From Rhodamnia argentea (taxonomy: Eukaryota; Streptophyta; Magnoliopsida; Myrtales; Myrtaceae): 64,000 nt of DNA. Under the pieces are notes generated by a model. It was given only the letters and a program-made list of their open reading frames with translations. It ran no database searches and had not been told where the DNA came from. The translations under genes were made by a program, and so were the position numbers. Shown one piece after another: positions 36,510 through 48,887 of this stretch. The DNA is taken from positions 28,712,934 through 28,776,933 of the forward strand of contig NC_063151.1 in the NCBI RefSeq assembly GCF_020921035.1, given 5' to 3'. Numbering within the stretch: position 1 is the first letter of the stretch; each line of letters opens with the position of its first letter.

Positions 36510-39500
36510 ATGAATGCCAAATCATCCGGGTTGATCATCGGGCTTTCGGCAGGGGTTGTGATCGGAGTGCTTTTGGCTTTTTTGGCACTCTTTTGCATTA
36601 GATACCAGAGGAAGCGGTCTCAGATAGGGAACAGCAGTTCCAGGAGGGCTGCAACTATCCCGATTCGAGCAAATGGGGTTGACGCCTGTGCTATTCTATC
36701 GGACTCCACAATTGGTCCAGAATCACCCGTGAAATCTGGACGCATTGGCATGTCTGTGTGGCTTGATGGATTTAAGAAGAGTAACACGGTGTCTGTCTCT
36801 GGAATTCCCGAGTATTCTTACAGGTATGTTGGTTTTAATATTTTGGCTTAAATTACTCATATAGTTTTGGAGTGTGTGTGCACCTAAGAAGTTTTGGGTT
36901 GGCTGCTGCTTAAATTTAGTAATAACAAGACAGTAGATTCTGCAAGTTAGCTCTTTAGCAGATATCAGCTGAAGCATGATTATCTTTCTACTCGATTCAA
37001 CTCTTGCTCCTGCACATGGTGGAGATAGTAAGAATGTAATGTTTTGAGACTTATAGAGGTCCACTGAAATTTCCTAATATATAACTCTGGTGGCGTGGTT
37101 GTCCTGCTGCTCTTTCTTGTTTACACGTGATGTGCCTGATATTATCATCTGATTGTCTAAGTCCTCTTCCAGACTTGCGGGTTTACCTGCACGTCTTTGC
37201 TTGCGGCTCTCCTTTGTTGGGGCTAGTAAACGTGATTGATACTCCCCTTTCATATAGGAAATACAAATTATTGCATCTCAATAAATCTTCACGCTGGACT
37301 GTAGTTCATATCATGGAATATGACCTTTCTGACTACAGTAGTTGATTGTGCTTTTTGCCCTTTTCGTGGCTGAGGTTGCTTTATGATGCTACTACAGAGA
37401 CCTACAGAAAGCAACCTGCAATTTCACGACAGTCATTGGGCAAGGTGCCTTTGGTCCAGTGTACAAAGCTCAGATGTCAACCGGAGAGACAGTTGCTGTC
37501 AAAGTGCTTGCCACCGATTCCAAGCAAGGGGAGAGAGAATTCCATACAGAGGTAGAGATTATAGGTGTTATTCGTTGTTAACTTGGCACATTACAGCTTA
37601 CACAGTTTTGACCTTGTTGCCACTCACACTAGCAGTTATGTTACTCTCTTGTTCTTTGGTGGACATGTTATAGCTTGCATCCCAAGACTAATAAATTGCT
37701 CACCACTTAATTACGTGTTCAGTAATATGGGTTCAAAAAGGAAGCACTCACTGGAGTGAGGTAGACAGTTCTGGACAAAAGTCTAGTGAGGTGGACAATT
37801 TAGTGTATTTACAGGCTTTGGTTGTTGAGTTGCATATTCCCACCTTGAATATTTACTCCAAAGGAAGGACTTAAAAGAAATTAGAGAAATGTCTCTTTTC
37901 CAATCCTAAATAGGGGATCTTCTCTAAAATCCTGCAAAAATTAGATTTGAATCATCTATTGATTGTCTACACTTTTTATGCTTCATTCAATGTTTGGAGC
38001 ATGAATTTGATGGAATCTGTTGTTTGTTCGAACCAACCAAATAAAAAGATATGCCATGGCAGATATTATATAAACGTTACCTTTTACCGATGCTTGTCCT
38101 AGTTGGATTCAGCAATATGAATTTCCACATAAGTCTTCACTGTTTCTCTTTGATTTCCTTCTCATCCTAGGTTATACAGTATTCCTTGACATGTGCCTAT
38201 ATGGGTATTTCTTTTGCAGGTTAAGTTATTGGGAAGGTTGCATCATAGGAACCTTGTGAATTTGATTGGTTATTGTGCAGAAAAGGGCCAGCATATGCTT
38301 GTATATGTCTACATGAGTAAAGGCAGCTTGGCCTCTCACTTGTATGGTAAGCTTAAAATCTACTTCCTGTTAGAGGAGATTACATATTCAGAGAGCATTA
38401 TTCAAATGAATGAAATGCATGTTAGAAAAATGAATTTCAGTACATGACAAGCATGTTCATAAGCTATAAAATTTCAAGTGCGCAAAGGTAACATCAGCCG
38501 CCATATTTTCCCAAGTATGTCTGAGTTTTTTTTGGCATTATAATTTATGGAGGAATGTCTTTCTAGGTGTTTATGAAAAATAGGGCAGTCCAGCAGCAGT
38601 TGATTTATTGCCACTGGTTCAGTGGTGAGAAAGCTCTGGGGAGAATGTAACAGATAGTTGTTCCCTTCTATATGCCTGTCTCACAAAAAGGCCTAACTAC
38701 GAATAATCCTGTAAACTGCTATATCCTATTATTTTAGATGATTATGAATGGTTTGGCTAACGATTAAATGATATGATTTGAGTGCTGGCTGAATGAATGA
38801 CGAAGTACGACAATCTTTTGTCCATCAACTATCTTGCCTGACATGAGTATAGAAAATGTCCTTTTGTGGAGTCAATTCTTTCTCTGAGAGATTTTTCTGT
38901 AAGAAAGAGCATTTTAAAGGAAACTGCACAACTTTCCTAGTTAAGTACCCCTTGTTAGGTAGAAGGAAAAATTAGTGTGTGATTTACCATGGAGACGGTG
39001 CATTCTGCTGTATGATGTTGTAAGTAGCACATACTTTTCCAGGTGACGTCAAGGAATCATTGAGCTGGGACTTGAGGGTATATATTGCGCTAGATGTGGC
39101 AAGGGGTCTGGAGTATCTTCATGATGGGGTAAGATTTTGCCTGTAACTGATGTTGTTTTTTCCTTTTTTTCCTTTTAAATCTTTTTTTCTTGGTTGAAAT
39201 ATGGCCAATGTTGTGATTTCATTTCAGGCAGTTCCTCCTGTAATCCACAGAGATATCAAGTCTTCCAATATTCTCTTGGACCAGACCATGAGAGCAAGGG
39301 TATATCTCATTTAGATGCATTAGGGGATTCATCTTTTTATTTGTTTGTTTCGTTTCTTGAATGATTATGAATTTGCTGCTTGCTGAAACCATACATCCAC
39401 ATGGATATGCATAACTTCTGAATTAAATTGAATATTCGCTTATCTGCTTCAATCAGGTTGCTGACTTTGGACTTTCAAGAGAGGAGATGGTAGACAAAAA

Positions 39501-40436
39501 TGCTGCTAACATACGAGGAACTTTTGGATACCTTGATCCTGAATATATTTCCACCAAGGCTTTTACAAAGAAAAGTGATGTTTATAGTTTTGGAGTTCTG
39601 TTATTTGAACTGATAGCTGGCAGAAATCCCCAACAGGGTCTCATGGAATACGTTGAGCTTGTGAGTTCTGTCTCTCTTCCCCACCCCCCAAACTGAATGG
39701 CCTGTTGAGAGTAGAAAGACACTCTTTAAAGTAAAAAATGCTAAGAGAACATGCAGTACCGAGCCTCTAGGTTTCTGAACTGGAATATCATAAACCAATA
39801 TGAAATTTCTGTGATCAATTTACTGCGGAAGTGCTTGGGCAAACAAAACATATTTGTTGTTTAATGTTTTTTCACACACCACGGCGCCTTCACCCCATCG
39901 CACAAGGCACTATAAAGGAAGGAAAGAAAAAGTGGCTTTTCATATTGCCTATATTTCCTGTAAAAAGAAGCTATGCGGAAATTATAATTGTCTCGTATTT
40001 TTCTTTCTCATGTTTCAAATGTTCTGTATCATCGTCAAGCCTGGTTTTAGTATATATGCCTTAATTTGTTTCTTGTCCAACTACGTGGTATGCTTGATAG
40101 GCGGCCATGAATACTGATGGAAAAGTTGGGTGGGAGGAAATTGTGGACTCTCGCTTAGAAGGGAAATTTGATCTGCAAGAGCTCAATGATGTGGCGGCTC
40201 TGGCATACAAATGCATCAATCGTGTGCCAAGAAGACGACCTTCCATGAGAGACATTGTACAGGTTTTGTCTCGGATCTTGAAGTTGAGGCACAGTAGAAA
40301 GCATCACAGGAAGTCTTTATCTGCCGCCACCGATGAAACTGCCATCGACATTGACCAACAAGAAAGTAAGACTCCAACCAGCAACCACCGGAGAGAGGAG
40401 TCTGTGGACAGTACAGCCGACACCTTTGACGTCTAA
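36510..40436 (+). CDS. CRLK1-like: Calcium/calmodulin-regulated receptor-like kinase (CRLK1/2 type), seven exons
   Basis: Membrane-anchored Ser/Thr kinase; CRLK1 in Arabidopsis binds calmodulin and links calcium to MAP-kinase cold signalling. Coding exons: 36510-36823, 37398-37551, 38220-38346, 39043-39128, 39228-39299, 39457-39660 and 40101-40436, all GT-AG, giving 430 residues. One membrane segment lies at about residues 8-30 ([20 protein letters not shown]) with almost no extracellular part. The kinase domain holds the glycine loop GQGAFG (119-124), Lys140, HRDIKSSN with Asp236, DFG at 254-256 and [10 protein letters not shown] in the activation segment. All catalytic residues are present. 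The C-terminal tail is charged and rich in Ser, Arg and His. RPL24 follows 1.4 kb downstream on the same strand. Confidence 0.95.
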
Positions 40437-41840
40437 ATGAACAGTTCTGCGCCATTTGTTCTTTTTTTGTGTCTTTGTTTTTTTCTTTTTGCCATCTTGT
40501 TTTTGGTTTTTGGTTTTGCTTTGTGACATCTGTACAATGGGAAAGAAGATAGGAGGCGGGCAGATCTTCCCAATGCCGGCGTTTTTCTTCTTCGAGTAAA
40601 GGAAGTAGGTCTCGCTGCTAATGTCGTGTAACATATTCTGCTCATTTCATTTCCGAATCCTCGGTCTTTAGACGAAGCTGACTGCACCATCTGGTTCTGT
40701 ACATGGTCGTGCAAAGAGGGACTGAACGTAAATGTCTTATGTCTAGTTGTTAAAATGTTCCTCTTTTCTTCCCACATTGTCTCTCTGTCTGAGAGGTGAA
40801 GATGAATCCTTTTCTCCAGTTGTTAAATGCTAAGACTCTTCATTCGTTCGGCAATTTTTTCCGCGCCACCATCCTAAGAAGCTTTGTGGTTATTGAAGTG
40901 GGATCAAATCATCTGCTCGCTCTCTTGAAGGTTTCCAAGAAAATCACATTTTGATGATGAGGGGTGCCAAAATCTAGAAAGCATTCCTTTTCTCACTGCC
41001 TTTTTTAAAGAGGGAATAAGGAGCAAATTATGTATGAATTAGTGGGCTAATACAAATTTAATATAGTCTTTGTATTTTCCCAGTGCCCTTTTGGCTTTAT
41101 TAGTAATCGAAAATATTTACCGGAGTGGTAATTAAATAAATTAAATGGGCCAAGTAGGAATTTTAGGAAAAATATCTTTTAGATCTCTTTCCTTTTTAAT
41201 TTTTTGTTCTATTAATTATATATCTCATATACGTTATTTGTACATTTTGACGTTGCACAAGTAATTTATCTGGAGTTGCGGCTTCAAATTCAAAATAAGG
41301 AGGCATTTTTTTTTTTGTCAAAAGAAAGATTTTAAGAATCAAATAACAAAGTACGGTTTGCAGCTAGAATCATACTCTATTATCTGTCATCGTAAACAAT
41401 CTGTGGGCGATCATGAGATTCAATAATGAGCGCACGCCAACGATGAGCACACACCAAGATCTCTCAAACAGTTTAGGGTTCTTTGAAGTAAATTTGTTAT
41501 TAGTGTACCGGTTTGAGATTTTTCGTAATATTATCCCTTCAAAAAATACAGATCAAATACCTTCTCTTAGATCTATTTTCAGTTTTCCATGGTTGGCCCC
41601 TTTCCCTGTAAAACGGCACGTCGTTGCTGTAAGCATCTAAATTTCAAAAACCCGAAAAGCAGCAGATACGTCGTCGTTTTGTAGAAATGAATAAGCCCTC
41701 TCCCTCTCCCTCTGCCCCATCTCCCTCTCTCTCTCCGTATTATCCATATCATCATCACCTTCGCCGAAGCAGGAGACTTCGCTTCGCTTCTCTTCTCAGT
41801 TTCGGACCAAATCATCGGCGCAAAACAGGGGAAGACAAGC
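40437..41840. other. Spacer between kinase and RPL24 genes
   Basis: Contains the kinase 3'UTR (to about 40800) and the RPL24 promoter and CT-rich leader (about 41640-41840). No other gene is seen. Confidence 0.5.
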
Positions 41841-44304
41841 ATGGCGGCCACGGCTGCTCTTCAGAGCTCACTGACTTCGCTTTTTCTTTCCTCCAGCTCG
41901 TTCCTCGGCCAACGCGTCCCTCCCTCCTTCCTCCACCCAGTCTCCGTACGTTTTGTCCTTTCAATCTTTCAAGTCGTTTTCCCAGAATTTCAAAGCTGCA
42001 TCTGTTTTGTTGCTTAGGACCAAATCAAACCCTACTGCCCTCGATACGTCTTGATCCGCACATGTCGAATTCTCGATCTTCGTCGCATATTGTTAATTCA
42101 GTGTTTCAGTGGTGGATTTTGAGTGCAGTAAACTGGATTTCGGCGTATGCCCAATGTATTTCATTCTTAAGGGAATGAGCCTGATATTCGCCCATTCGGG
42201 ATGTCTGTTTATATCATATAAGACCGATGGTTTTTTATCATCTTTTTCGAGTTTGTTAATTCCTTCGAATCTGGGTCATATGGATATGTTCTTTGGCTAA
42301 TGAATCTGAGGCATTAAAGGATTGTGCTTCTCGTGGATTGAGCTGCGGGGTGAAAGTGATTACACTAAATTAGGACTTGTTGCTAGTAATCCTCTATGTT
42401 GCTAGGAATCATGTAACAGTAGTTTCTCCAAAGTTGTTGGAGATGAGATAAGAAGCTCATTTTCGTGCATAGAACATATCACCGAGAAAAGGTATCGGCA
42501 TGGCAGTGTCTGACCGTTCATTGTCTACGCAGCGAAGATAGAAATACTGTAAATGTCATTCCGCAGTTGCACAAATTAAATGGATGTGCCTTCACTATGT
42601 TTCACTTCGCAAGTAGCTGCTGTATGTTGGTTTTGATGGATAGGCACTGCGTTTTAGTTGATTAAGCTTCTTCTATTGTTGATCTGCATGGTCTGAAAGC
42701 CATTTGAAATTTGATAATTGATATACCTATTGGTTCATTGAAACATGTCGAAAGTAGCTTGGCGGATAATGTTAAGTGAATCGTCTTAATTTGGTGGCTT
42801 CATCTGACTGCTTCAATCTGTAATATGACAGAGTCTATTTCCAATTTGGTATTATCATTAGGAGTAGTGAAGGGTTCATGTGAGAAATGTTGAAATGAAA
42901 CCTGCATATATCCCATCTGGCTCTCCTCACCGGCCATGGCTGGGTTCCATTGTCTTCTTCTCATTATTCTGCAGGTGCTACACACCATGCTTTATTGAAG
43001 TGAAAGAGACGTCTTTTACCTTTGATTTCTTGTTTCAGATAAAATTTAGTCGTTGGGACAGACATTCTGTAGGGACAGCTAGGATTGGGAATTAGTAGTT
43101 GCTGCTTGCAGATAGTTCTTATAGGTACGTTGAAAGAAAGTGAATTAGAGGTGAAATCTGTTGCGCTCGCTGTAACCATGAAACCACATTCTTATTGGGG
43201 AGTGTCTTGTATGACATATTATGGTGTGTCTACTGATGAACACCATGCTGACATTATGGCCCTGGTCTGCAGACTCTTCAGTAGTTTTTTTAGAAAAAGA
43301 AAAGCGGTAGTTTGTCATGAATGTGTGTCTATTTTGTTGTGCTTACCAACATATCTTGAGGCGTAACTCATTTCTGTTCATTGGATCCCTTCCTCAATGC
43401 AGGTCAATTCAGTGGAGAAGCCATGCCTCATTGTTGCAAAGGTTAGCATTGCTTATGTTTTTCTGAGCGATCTCTCTCTCTGACTCTCTCTCTGGTCTGA
43501 CTTTTCGGGGTTTGTTTCTTTTAGAGCGTTGGAATTGAATTACGCTTACAAAAGGGAACTGTTTTTGCTATCAACTTTACTACTTATCAACTGGTTTTTC
43601 TTTTCCCATTGGCAGCTCAAACATTGGGGAGAGAAAACATGTAAGCCAAACAGCCTTCCTGTTTTGCATAAAATGCATGTCAAGGTGGGCGATACAGTGA
43701 AGGTAATAGCTGGACGTGATAAGGGAAAGATAGGGGAAATATCTAAGATCTTCAAACACAACAGCACCATAGTTGTCAAAGAGATAAACCTGAAGACAAA
43801 GCATGTGAAGAGCAGGGAAGAAGGTGAACCCGGGCAAATTATCAAGGTTGTTCTCACTTTACCACTGATATTTGAGCTAGTTCCTTGAAGATACTGGATG
43901 ATTAGTTCATATCTATGGATTGTATCTTCTAGAGCTACATATCAGTATCTTACATCTACCCTATAGCCGTCCAGCGACTTTGATTGAGCAGTTTTATACT
44001 TGGAATGACATCAATTGGATGTAATAGGAATGTCTATTTCAAATGAATTTCATCTTGGGCTTTTGTTATGAGAACTGAATACTTGTCAAATTTTCTTATC
44101 CAGATCGAAGCGCCTATTCACAGCTCAAATGTGATGCTCTACTCCAAAGATCAAGAAGTGGCAAGTCGGGTGGGTCACAAAGTGCTCGATGATGGAACAA
44201 GAGTCCGCTTCCTCATAAAAACTGGGGAGATCATTGACAGTGCGGAGAACTGGAATAAATTGAAGGAGAGCAAGGAGAAAACTGAAGTAGCAGCAACCTC
44301 ATAG
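41841..44304 (+). CDS. RPL24: Plastid ribosomal protein L24 (nuclear gene, bL24c), four exons
   Basis: Component of the 50S subunit of chloroplast ribosomes, needed early in assembly. Exons: 41841-41945, 43403-43441, 43616-43846 and 44104-44304; the product has 191 residues. The first 48 or so residues are Ser/Ala/Leu-rich ([20 protein letters not shown]) and act as a chloroplast transit peptide. The mature part starts near [13 protein letters not shown]. The KOW/SH3-like RNA-binding region is [19 protein letters not shown] (71-89), followed by the conserved [18 protein letters not shown] and [12 protein letters not shown]. The 1457-bp first intron is long, and the 39-bp second exon is short but in frame. 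Intact. Confidence 0.95.
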
Positions 44305-45728
44305 AAATGGCTCCATGTCTTCATAAGACTGGAGTTTCTGGATCTCTTTATGTACATCAATCCTCTCAAGCAGTTTCATTTGACCCTTTTCCCAGAGTTG
44401 AAATGGTATCATTTCTTTCCACACCCTCATTCAGATGGTAGGATAGGAAAAACAAGTTTCACGTACATTCGTGTCGAAAAGAAATGTGGGTTGTTTCACT
44501 TTTGGAAGATGAATGTCATTGATAAGATGCAAATTTTTCGACAAGCTCTAGTTTTTTTCACTCCCTTCAAACTGTTTCATTTATCCAATTTAGCAACAAC
44601 GGCTCATCGGATTGGCAATGATGCCATTGCTATTCTCCTGCGCGCTTATCGTGCTTTTCTTATTTGATATGGTTGTTGAATTGTTTCTTCCTGCCCCCTT
44701 AACGAGAGCATGAGTTGTGCAACCAGGAAAGACACTTGCTGGAGTTTTACGTGTATGCGGACAGCTTTTGTATACATCACATGAAGATCAGCCAACTCAG
44801 AGCCTACTAAATGTAATCATACTTTCTCTTTTTTTTTTTTTTTTGGGAGCCCTGTTTGGCCCTTTACTTTGTGTTTGCACTGCAGTTTGGCCCTTTTCTT
44901 TGTGTTTGCACTGCAGTTGGCTATTGTCATTGGTTTGTTCCCAGTTACGACAACCGTTCGTCTGTTTCTAAGGAAAAGGGATGAGATCTGGTGCAACTCT
45001 CGTCCGCATGCCAACGAAAGAGATCTGTTTTTGAGGTTGGCAACTTGTAGTTATATGGTAAGCCTTCTATTAGGCATTCATCTCGTGAAGTCTTGGATTT
45101 TGGTACTCTGAAAGCAGGCAATTGCTAAACGCCACTGTTGAAGTTGCCTTGCTTTTGTTTTCCGTGCCGAAACCCTGAAATGTTTGTGGCGTCGTTGGAA
45201 CGAAATTGGCACAATCTTCGAGATTCTGAGACGCTCTCTTGTCCGTTCCGTTTAGAGTTTTGCGCGAGTTTTGGCGGTTCTAACGTTTAGGTTGCTCGAG
45301 CTGAGTGTTGCAGAATACTGTAGGATGAAATGACCCACCAACCCTACCCAAATGCCATATCCGATGTCGAGTCGTGTAGCGCCCGCAAACTCTTATCTGT
45401 TACGTGATTGGATTATTAAATTGCTCAAAAGGGTGGAAATGCGATGTAGTCCACCGTCGTGAATCACGACAATCAACAGAGTAAATGATGTCGCATGATT
45501 AGAACGCGAAATAAATCTCTTTCATTTCAGAACACGGATATTTAACATCAAGAAGGAAAGGACATATACTGGTGCATGGCATGCAAGGAAAATCCGATGT
45601 TTGTAATGTAGTAAAACGTCTGAAAAAATATATCATATCCATTGTTTACGGAATTCATTAGCTCTTCATATGCATATGATCTTCCTTCATCTATAATTAA
45701 AGTTGGATTCTAATATGGTATACGTAAC
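44305..45728. other. Intergenic 3' of RPL24
   Basis: RPL24 3'UTR followed by AT-rich DNA with a tandem repeat at 44855-44916. No gene is seen. Confidence 0.5.
44855..44916. repeat. Two tandem copies of a 31-bp unit
   Basis: 44855-44885 and 44886-44916 are identical except for one base (tttggccctttactttgtg versus tttggcccttttctttgtg). Each copy ends in ctgcag. Confidence 0.95.
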
Positions 45729-48171
45729 ACATGTGTTGACACCTAAATTTTGATTTTTCTTATCATGCATTAAAAAAAAAAAAAAAGAAGGGTAGTTTTA
45801 GTTCTCCAAAAAAAAAAAAAAAGTCAATAAAGAGAGAAAGAATTATGGTCTGGGCGTGGGGAAATCAAGCAGAATATATTCATATATCAGCTGAAGGAGC
45901 AAAAAGAAATAAAAATCAAGAAGATATGCGTGAATATTTACAAAAAGGAAAGACCATCTCTCTCAAGATGCACATTTTTCTAATATAAAAGGGGAGACCA
46001 CCAAACTATTTGTTTGGGGGGTGGGTTTTCTGCTCACAAAAAGAAAAGGGATACACGTGAGCATAAGAGAAAAAAAAGAGAGAAGTTTTTTTTAACGTGG
46101 ATTGGTTGTGTTTGGTGCTTCTCCTCCTGGCTAGGTGCCTTTTTTTTTGCTACTGATTCGACCTCGAATCTTGCTGCTGAGTACCCAATCTTCCTGCTGT
46201 TCAATACCGGTTTTGCCACTGTCTGGGGCCGTTCTTCTCTGCTGATTGGTGCCCGGATCCACTGCTCTCCAGCCCTATTTTCACTGCTGTTTGAGGTTTA
46301 TTTTGCTGCGAATTAGTGCGTAATTCGGCCACTGTTTAGTCCAGTTTTCCACAAGCTGTTAAGGGAGTAATCTAGCTGCTGTTTAGTGGCTTTTCACTGC
46401 TGAATTGAACACAAAACAACTTTGTTTTTTTTTTGGGTATCTTTGCTACTAATCGGTGCAGATTTGTATCATTGTTAAAAGACGATTAGCTTGGCGTTTT
46501 AGAGTGATTTTCCTTGCAAATTGGCATGGAGTGAGGTTCAAATTAGTTGCTGCGAGTTCATCTTGCCAAGGTTTCCTTAGGCGTGCAAATCTCAGCCGAT
46601 CGGTCTAAGCAAAGTCGCTTGGCGTTCAAGTTTGCTTCAAGATCAAATTAGGTAACCTTTCTAATCTATTGATATTCGGAAAATTAGTTGCTTGATTTGA
46701 ATATTTGGTGAATGAAGTAAATTTCGGATATATGGTTGTCTAGTTTGGTGGATTTTGAACGTGGAGCATATCTCCTATTTTCAAAATTGTACATATCTTG
46801 AGCATGGTATATCTTTGGATATTTGATTTAAATTTAAGATAATCTGAAGTCCTATCATATCTTAAAAATATTACACACATCTTTTGGAATATTGAAGATT
46901 ATCTCGTGTCTAAATTGGAATCCTTAAAAAACCCTTATCATATCTTTTAAACATGAAAATTATCTAATATACTTTGAAGATCTCAAGAGATAACTTTTCC
47001 TAAATTTAAAAGATAACGATATCCTTTGTGGATAGGGCCATATGCCCTTTAAAATTTTGGTAATCCCCTATGGGTTTTCGAAATTCATGCGGCCTTGATT
47101 GATTTTTACTTTTATATTTAGCATGTTTATATTCTACATATTGTTTGCCATTTATTGTCATAAAGTTTGAACTTTAGTAAGCAATATTGCCCATAACACA
47201 TGCTCCCTATTTGTGCCTTGTCTCTCGGAAAACGTACATTAAAGGCAACATATGACTTTGATCTCGAAGTACGATAGTGCCCGTACGTGTGAATTAGATA
47301 TCAAATCCTCGATCTCGAGGAGCGGATCGCTAATTCCTAAATAGAATTTCAAGGTTGTCCCTATGTATATAGGGACGACGGTAATTCTATAATATATTCA
47401 CTTGCTAACCCTAATCTCGGGGGATGTTGTGAATAAAAATCGGAATTTCGGATTTAAAGGTGTTTTATGGGCAATATTGTTTATTTTTGTTCAAATTTCA
47501 CTGTTTTCATGGTTTAAATAATTTCCTAAAAAATCCCAAAAAAGATGTCACATTTTCTTAAGCTTAATCACATTTCTCTTCACTTCTTGCATGAAAATAA
47601 TGTCTAATAAAATTAGGACTTTGAGAAATCAATTTCTTAAGTTAAATTAGATGTTACTTCACGTTAGGGTAGTTTTTACCTTTATTTTTTCATGAATCCG
47701 AAAATACACAAAAATATACCAAACAATACCATCCACGTTGCATAGCATTATAGTTTAGTTTGCATTATTATATTTTCCTTGTCATGCATATTTGCCACGT
47801 CATTATGCCATGTCACGTATTTTTGCTATGTCATTACATCTCACATGTCATATAGGTAAATTGCATTAGCATTGCATTTAATAAAAGAAAACCCCCAAAA
47901 AAAAATTAATTCAAATCATCAAACTAAGGATTTTTCATGAAAATCGGGTACCGAAAGGGCATTAATTGAAAAGTTAATGTAACCAAGTCCCCGAATCCAT
48001 TTAATCTCTGGTTCGTATGAAATAAAGTATTTTCTCCCGAATACTTTATTTAGGTTTCTAATCTACCTACCATAAAAGATTAGTGGCGGCTCCAATTTAA
48101 AATCTTGGCATGTAATTGAACCTAATAATCCGTTAACCTGAAAAAACCAATTTTTAGGTCGCGACAACATG
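45729..48171 (+). mobile_element. Complete solo LTR (2433 bp) with 5-bp target duplication
   Basis: The LTR runs 45734-48166, starting TGTTGACACC and ending GGTCGCGACA, with the short inverted terminus TGTYG. It is flanked by the exact pentamer acatg at 45729-45733 and 48167-48171. No internal region is left, so unequal recombination between the two LTRs of one element is the usual explanation. The long LTR, TGTTGAC terminus and 5-bp duplication fit a Ty3/gypsy element. It inserted between RPL24 and the reductase gene. The 3' end matches the truncated LTR at 1-1828. Confidence 0.92.
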
Positions 48172-48887
48172 CAATCTTAATTCGTTAAATTTCACGTGCC
48201 ATTTCCTGACTCGATTCACACGTGAGAGGGGTATAAAATATCCCATGTTGCCCGTATGATCTCTCTTACCTATGAGTGAAACCTTTTGAGTCGGACTTTC
48301 TAACAAAAATAGGACTCATTCGGAATGATTACCTTGAGAACTCAAGGTCCAAAAGCGAGGATACATGTTTGTGGGAGAGGCACAAAAGCAATAAGATACG
48401 ACACCCAAGCTGCTCAACACAAACAAAAGTCACCCTGCTATGACCCAAGTTGGGATTTTATATCAAAGCTAATAGAAATTTTTTTTTTATGTCGGCAAGT
48501 GAAGCTATCGGACTTCCTTTCGATTTGAAAATCTTCCACCTGTCTAATAAGGCAAGGTATAGATGTAAAGCACTGACATGGTTTGCATATTATATATATG
48601 TATGTACATAACTACACACACAACTGTACTTAAACATTTGTACTTATTTGGCATGATACATTTCTTGTTATAAATAGAAGACGTGGCTGCCTATAGATGG
48701 CAAAATCATTAGTACCGAGAACTAGATATTTCATTTTCATCCTTCCCGAATTCTCTATCCATCCGTAGGGGCCAAAGGGCCATCATAACAAAGAAGCTCC
48801 TTTCTCATGTTTTGCAGAGAGGAGGAGAAGGAGGAGGAGGAGGAAGAAGAAGAAGAAGAAGACGAGCAGGAGGAAGAGAGAACGGCA
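48172..48887 (+). promoter_or_regulatory. Promoter and leader of the reductase gene
   Basis: A TATA box (TATAAATA, 48669-48676) implies transcription from about 48700. The leader contains a purine-rich GAG/GAA repeat at 48822-48885. An in-frame ATG at 48807 lies before the preferred start at 48888. Confidence 0.55.

Noticed and set aside
41687..42178. 163-codon plus-strand ORF
   Set aside because: It is Ser/Pro low complexity, overlaps RPL24 exon 1 in another frame and runs into the intron.
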